Below are positions 60,615 through 64,000 of a DNA stretch of 64,000 nucleotides, piece by piece; the stretch's first letter is position 1; each line of letters opens with the position of its first letter. The notes below the pieces were generated by a model, which did not search any database, was not told the DNA's origin, and saw only the letters and a program-made list of their open reading frames with translations. Where the stretch lies: positions 1 to 64,000 of the forward strand of contig NZ_JBQCGW010000293.1 in assembly GCF_051955275.1 (NCBI RefSeq). The letters run 5' to 3'. This DNA is from Pseudobacter sp051955275 (GTDB taxonomy: Bacteria > Bacteroidota > Bacteroidia > Chitinophagales > Chitinophagaceae). A program made the position numbers and the translations under genes.

Positions 60615-62672
60615 TTATCTGAGCAGGGAAAGTACTTTGGTTTTGAGCGATCCATCCTGCAGATGTATGTAGAGGTTTTTACCAGGGCAGTCGGTCTGCC
60701 TGGAATAATCTTTATGAGAAGCGATAGTGTCAGGAGAGATATTGTATTTCCTGCAGGCCCAGGCGATCAGTTTTTCGAGAGCTTCCAGCTGTTGTGCAGG
60801 CAGTTCCTGTTCCTCCAGGTTGCCGAGGCATGAGATCAGCAGATGGCCCGTGGGATCGTACTCTGTGGCTGTCTCACCGGTTGTATACACGCTTCTTCCT
60901 TCATAAATGGTACCATCCCGTCCGATAAGAAAGTGATAGGGAATATCAGCCCAGTTGCGGTCTGTTCCCATGCCCCAGGTCTGAACATTCTTTATATGCT
61001 GTGCTGCGTCTTTGGTGGAATCGAAGCGGGTGCCTTCGTGGTGGATGGTGATGCGTACAGGCGTTTGCTGCTTGAAAGGTTTGGGCTCTGCGGCTTTCCA
61101 TTCTGCGCGCGGTACGATCTTCAGAGAGGCTAACGGGGGAATATTGGTGATGGGGATCATGATCAACTTGCTTTCATTACCCATACGTGTAACCGAAGTT
61201 ACACCGATTGCCTTCAAAGCGGATTTAGATTTGTCGTCTGCAGTCACCGGGATGCGGACAGACCGGTCGTTCCGGTTCAGAATTACATAATCCTTTTTCC
61301 GGTTGCCATGCTGGAAGTACACTACAAAGCGGAAATCTTCAGCTGCATTTTCCGGTTTCCAGTTCACCTGTAATGAGTCTCCTGCAAAGCTATACGTTAC
61401 AGCAGGTGCTTCCGGGGTGGCATTGCTGAGCCAGGGAGTGGTGGGCGCCAATGCATCTTTCTTATAAGGACCTTCGATAATGCCCTGTGCGAGTGGCGGG
61501 TTACGGCGCAGGCTTGAAATATTCCAGTGAATGGTTCCGGGTGCGTCGGGCACCATGCCGCGGGTGATCATGATCTGGTTCTGGATCTCACGGGTATTGG
61601 CGGCACTGGTATCGCGGCCAACGCTCATGCCGGGCCAGAGATGACGCTGGTGCTGGTTTTCGCGGGCCCACCAGCCAAGCAGTACAGGAAAGCTGAGGCC
61701 GTTGCGTGTAATGGTCCAGTAGAGTTGCGGCGCAAAATAATCCACCCAACCTTTGTTCCACCAAAGTTTTGCGTCGGCATATAATTGTTCATACTGGTCA
61801 AAACCTTCTGCGGATGCAGGCTGTCCGGGGCGATACATCCCGAATGGGCTCAGTCCGAACTTTACATTTTTCTTTTCTGCTTTTATCTTTTTGTAAAGGT
61901 TCTCGATGAAACTGTTCACGGCTTCTCTTCTCCAGTCGCCCCGTGATAATTTGCCACCACTGTTCACATAGGCCTGCCAGCTGTTGCCATCAGGGAAGTC
62001 TTCAAATTTGTTGTAATCAGGATAAGGATAAAAATAATCATCAAAGTGAACCCCATCGATATCATATCTCTTTACAATATCCATCACCACGGCCGTGCTA
62101 TGATCTTTTGTGCCCTGCAAAGCAGGATCGAACCACCAGTAATTGCCGTCTTTCAGTTTCAACACCAGTTCCGGTTTCCTTTTCACGATGCTGCTATCTG
62201 TAACAGGGCCGCCAACGGTATGATGTGCGCGGTAAGGATTGAGCCATACATGCATTTCGAGACCACGGTTATGCGCTTCCTCGGTCCAGAATTGTAAAGG
62301 GTCATAATATGGACTGGGCGCCTTGCCCTGCTCTCCTGTGAGGTAATAACTCCAGGGCTCGAGGCTGCTCTGATAGAGGGCATCCGCCTGCGGCCGCACC
62401 TGGAATACCACGGCATTGAAGTGATGGGCCTTCAGGAAATCAAGCAGGGCAATGGCTTCGGCCTGTTGCTCTGCTGTGCTGAGCCCTCGTTTGGAAGGCC
62501 AGTCGATATTGGCAACAGTAGCTACCCATGCAGCCCTGAACTCTCTCTGTACCGGAGTGGCGGGCGTTTCAGTATTAACATTATTACTCTGAACTGATTT
62601 TTTGGAACTGCTGCAGGCAGGCAGTAAAGAAACCGCTGCAATGGTTATCAATAACAGTAACCTGTTGACCAT
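60615..62672 (-). CDS. Lipoprotein fusion of GHL10 (DigH-like) glycosidase and peptidoglycan amidase (Amidase_2/PGRP)
   Basis: A 685-residue protein; ATG 62672 begins a lipoprotein signal (VNRLLLLITIAAVSLLPAC, Cys20). Residues about 42-430 form the GHL10 barrel (FRAAWVATVANIDWPSKRG, HFNAVVFQVRPQADALYQ, MHVWLNPYRAH, YDIDGVHFDDYFYPYPDYN, VKFGLSPFGMYRPG, DYFAPQLYWTI), with a beta linker to about 530. Residues 540-685 are an N-acetylmuramoyl-L-alanine amidase with all zinc ligands: His544 (ITIHHEG), His653 (ASHKDYS) and Cys662 (QTDCPG), plus PYHFLIGRDGTIYEGR. The amidase would strip peptides, and the DigH-like domain would cut the denuded glycan, so one protein could carry out two successive steps. 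It is predicted to act at the periplasmic face of a membrane. Confidence 0.9.
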   Translation of the reverse strand: MVNRLLLLITIAAVSLLPACSSSKKSVQSNNVNTETPATPVQREFRAAWVATVANIDWPSKRGLSTAEQQAEAIALLDFLKAHHFNAVVFQVRPQADALYQSSLEPWSYYLTGEQGKAPSPYYDPLQFWTEEAHNRGLEMHVWLNPYRAHHTVGGPVTDSSIVKRKPELVLKLKDGNYWWFDPALQGTKDHSTAVVMDIVKRYDIDGVHFDDYFYPYPDYNKFEDFPDGNSWQAYVNSGGKLSRGDWRREAVNSFIENLYKKIKAEKKNVKFGLSPFGMYRPGQPASAEGFDQYEQLYADAKLWWNKGWVDYFAPQLYWTITRNGLSFPVLLGWWARENQHQRHLWPGMSVGRDTSAANTREIQNQIMITRGMVPDAPGTIHWNISSLRRNPPLAQGIIEGPYKKDALAPTTPWLSNATPEAPAVTYSFAGDSLQVNWKPENAAEDFRFVVYFQHGNRKKDYVILNRNDRSVRIPVTADDKSKSALKAIGVTSVTRMGNESKLIMIPITNIPPLASLKIVPRAEWKAAEPKPFKQQTPVRITIHHEGTRFDSTKDAAQHIKNVQTWGMGTDRNWADIPYHFLIGRDGTIYEGRSVYTTGETATEYDPTGHLLISCLGNLEEQELPAQQLEALEKLIAWACRKYNISPDTIASHKDYSRQTDCPGKNLYIHLQDGSLKTKVLSLLR

Positions 62673-62915
62673 AGGAAAATAGTGGCGATGATTAAATGAA
62701 TAAGTTTTAAAAATAGAGAAAGAAGTGTAAACAATCGGGTAAGGAAGATGGCTTTCATAAGTTTTTAAGCAGATTATTCTGATTGTTACGTGAGCCTGCA
62801 AGGTAGCCTGATTTTATCGATGCATTTTAATGATGTCTTTTGCAGAAAACCGCAGCGCGAGCTGCTGGGCACAGCGCGCTTCCGCTACAAACTATCGTTC
62901 AGTGTTTCCCACTTC

Positions 62916-62945
62916 TTGCCAATTCCAAAACATTCCCTACCTTTG
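62916..62945 (+). promoter_or_regulatory. Promoter of the GntR-MFS operon (TTG-N19-TAnnTTTG)
   Basis: TTG at 62916-62918 and TACCTTTG at 62938-62945 are exactly 19 bases apart, a full match to the Bacteroidota consensus. Transcription should begin near 62952, leaving a leader of about ten bases before the ATG at 62960. Confidence 0.75.
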
Positions 62946-62947
62946 AG

Positions 62948-62958
62948 TCATCAGATGA
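62948..62958. promoter_or_regulatory. Palindrome over the GntR transcription start, probable operator
   Basis: TCATC-A-GATGA, a perfect 11-base palindrome with a single central base, placed between the -7 box and the start codon. FadR-type GntR regulators use short palindromes of this size, so autoregulation by the adjacent gene product is likely, but not shown. Confidence 0.5.
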
Positions 62959-62959
62959 T

Positions 62960-63625
62960 ATGATGAATACAAATCAACCTCTAAAGAGACAATCCCTTGC
63001 CGACGAAGTGGCCGGCCGCATGGAGCAGCAGATCCGCCAGCAGTACAAGGCCGGCGATCAGCTTCCCACGGAGCCTGAGCTCATGCAGCATTTCGGTGTT
63101 GGAAGGTCCAGTATCCGCGAAGCGGTGAAGATCCTCGTGAATAAAGGCATGGTGAAAGTGCAGCAGGGTGTTGGTATGTTCATCGTTGCTACCGAACCGG
63201 TGGAATCCCTGCACAGTAAACTGAGGAATGCTCATTACCAGGACCTCAATGAAGTACGGCTTCTGCTGGAAGTGAAGATTGCGGAAAAAGCGGCCATGCA
63301 TCGCACTGCAAAGGACCTCGCTAAAATGAAGTCGTTCCTGAAAGACCGTGCCCGCTTTGCCAAAGAGGACAATAAGGACGAGACCATCCAGGCCGATATC
63401 AATTTTCACTCCACCATTGCAGAAGCCTCGGGAAATCCCATCCTCATCGATCTGTATAAAACGATTGCCACACATATGAAACAGTCCTTTATGGACCGTT
63501 ATAAAGACTGTTCCTCATTCCGCAACACGCAGGAGATGCATGAAGGACTATTGGAAAGTATCAGTGAAAAAGATCCCTCAAAGGCGTTGATCATGGCTAC
63601 CAGGATCAGCACCCATAGCAAGTAA
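62960..63625 (+). CDS. FadR-type GntR transcriptional regulator
   Basis: A 221-residue regulator; ATG 62960 (or 62963) is chosen because the promoter lies just upstream, while the longer frame from 62840 would start before it. The winged helix (about 12-80) shows SLADEVAGRMEQQIRQQYKAGDQLPTEPELMQHFGVGRSSIREAVKILVNKGMVKVQQGVGMFI. The helical FCD effector domain (about 90-215) has LNEVRLLLEVKIAEKAAMHRT, DINFHSTIAEASGNPILIDLYKTI (metal-ligand pattern DxxxHxxI), and HEGLLESISEKDPSKALIMA. It is the first gene of an operon with an MFS transporter six bases downstream, whose expression it probably controls. Confidence 0.9.
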   Translation: MMNTNQPLKRQSLADEVAGRMEQQIRQQYKAGDQLPTEPELMQHFGVGRSSIREAVKILVNKGMVKVQQGVGMFIVATEPVESLHSKLRNAHYQDLNEVRLLLEVKIAEKAAMHRTAKDLAKMKSFLKDRARFAKEDNKDETIQADINFHSTIAEASGNPILIDLYKTIATHMKQSFMDRYKDCSSFRNTQEMHEGLLESISEKDPSKALIMATRISTHSK

Positions 63626-63631
63626 AATTTA

Positions 63632-64000
63632 ATGGCAGTTATGCAAAGCACCACGCTCACCCCTGAAGAAAAACAAACAGCGCAGAAAGTAGCAGAAGGA
63701 ACGGTATTCTCCGTTCTGATAGCACTCAGTATCACTCACCTGCTCAATGACACTCTGCAATCTCTGATCCCCGCCATGTACCCTATTCTGGCGAAATCAT
63801 TGAAACTGGACTTCACGCAGGTGGGCCTGATCACGCTTACCTTCCAGATGTCTGCTTCTATTTTGCAGCCACTGGTAGGAATGTACACTGATAAAAAGCC
63901 GCAACCTTTTTCTTTGGCTATCGGCATGAGCTTTACCCTGATGGGGCTTATCTCCCTCTCCATGGCGCATAGCTTCCCGATGGTACTGGTATCTGTTGCA
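63632..64000 (+). CDS. MFS transporter (Fsr-like), 3' end outside the window
   Basis: The frame starts at ATG 63632 and is open to the last base of the window; 123 residues are visible of an expected roughly 400. After a hydrophilic N terminus (MQSTTLTPEEKQTAQKVAEG) come membrane helices VFSVLIALSITHLLNDTLQSLIPAMYPIL, VGLITLTFQMSASILQPLVGMYTD, and FSLAIGMSFTLMGLISLSMA. The HLLNDTLQSLIPAMYP start and LQPLVGMYTDKKPQP loop match the fosmidomycin-resistance (Fsr) branch of the major facilitator superfamily. It follows the GntR regulator gene by six bases and is probably regulated by it; the substrate cannot be inferred. Confidence 0.85.
   Translation, partial: MAVMQSTTLTPEEKQTAQKVAEGTVFSVLIALSITHLLNDTLQSLIPAMYPILAKSLKLDFTQVGLITLTFQMSASILQPLVGMYTDKKPQPFSLAIGMSFTLMGLISLSMAHSFPMVLVSVA

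Noticed and set aside
1..64000. CRISPR arrays, tRNA or rRNA genes, insertion sequences
   Set aside because: No regularly spaced repeats, cloverleaf-like segments with CCA-adjacent stems, or transposase/integrase frames were recognised on either strand by eye; a dedicated tRNA and repeat search was not possible.

Overview
The window looks like chromosomal DNA from a Bacteroidota bacterium, most likely the family Chitinophagaceae (Chitinophaga/Niastella/Pseudobacter type). The evidence is a SusC/SusD pair behind an ECF sigma factor and FecR-type anti-sigma factor, several secreted proteins with C-terminal type IX secretion (T9SS) sorting domains, LytTR regulators paired with LytS-type kinases, many lipoproteins, and promoters of the form TTG-N19-TAnnTTTG. 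No rRNA, tRNA, CRISPR array, transposase or integrase gene was seen.

Layout. 1-2437 is a conspicuously AT-rich patch with a gene cut by the window edge and two lipoprotein genes; it runs directly into the 3' remnant of an esterase gene (2438-2866). 2974-11931 holds secreted enzymes: a large T9SS protein, an esterase, a GH9 glycosidase on the minus strand, and a serine protease with a second, degenerate protease domain. 12242-24777 is a polysaccharide-utilisation-like locus: ECF sigma, FecR, SusC, SusD, a phosphodiester glycosidase (NAGPA), an EEP-family phosphoesterase, a YdcF-family protein and a GxDLY/SGNH esterase. Its enzymes suggest a phosphodiester-containing, acylated glycan rather than a plain polysaccharide. 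24963-30515 has a 2-oxoglutarate dioxygenase, an SDR, a DigH/YngK-like GHL10 protein with a T9SS tail, and an RtcB-type RNA ligase. 30716-34357 is a minus-strand operon of two SDR/epimerase proteins with a LytS/LytTR two-component pair; 34535-35938 is dihydrolipoyl dehydrogenase.

36808-44074 is the most striking block: NAD salvage combined with ADP-ribose chemistry. NrtR (Nudix plus winged helix) is followed by a five-gene operon encoding NMN adenylyltransferase/Nudix, nicotinamide phosphoribosyltransferase, a PARG-type TIGR02452 hydrolase, an ADP-ribosylglycohydrolase and KptA RNA 2'-phosphotransferase. The operon starts at a clear promoter flanked by two GT-N7-AC palindromes, the known NrtR operator core. 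Divergent from NrtR is an apparent fusion of a degenerate NMNAT-like domain and a methyltransferase. A dispersed ~106-bp hairpin-rich repeat occurs on either side of the NrtR/fusion pair.

44066-49073 contains a TonB receptor/TPR/membrane LytTR operon and a divergent pentameric ligand-gated ion channel homologue. 49240-51294 holds a DUF4178 zinc-ribbon membrane protein and a 57-residue membrane peptide. 51452-58818 is a tight five-gene cassette (SWIM zinc finger, DUF5691, MoxR-type AAA ATPase, DUF5682, VWA protein), probably one undescribed NTP-dependent machine. 58914-64000 ends with a VOC protein, a GlxA-type AraC regulator, a fusion of a GHL10 glycosidase to a peptidoglycan amidase, and a GntR regulator followed by an MFS transporter cut by the window edge. 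All functional calls come from reading motifs by eye; no database search was run.
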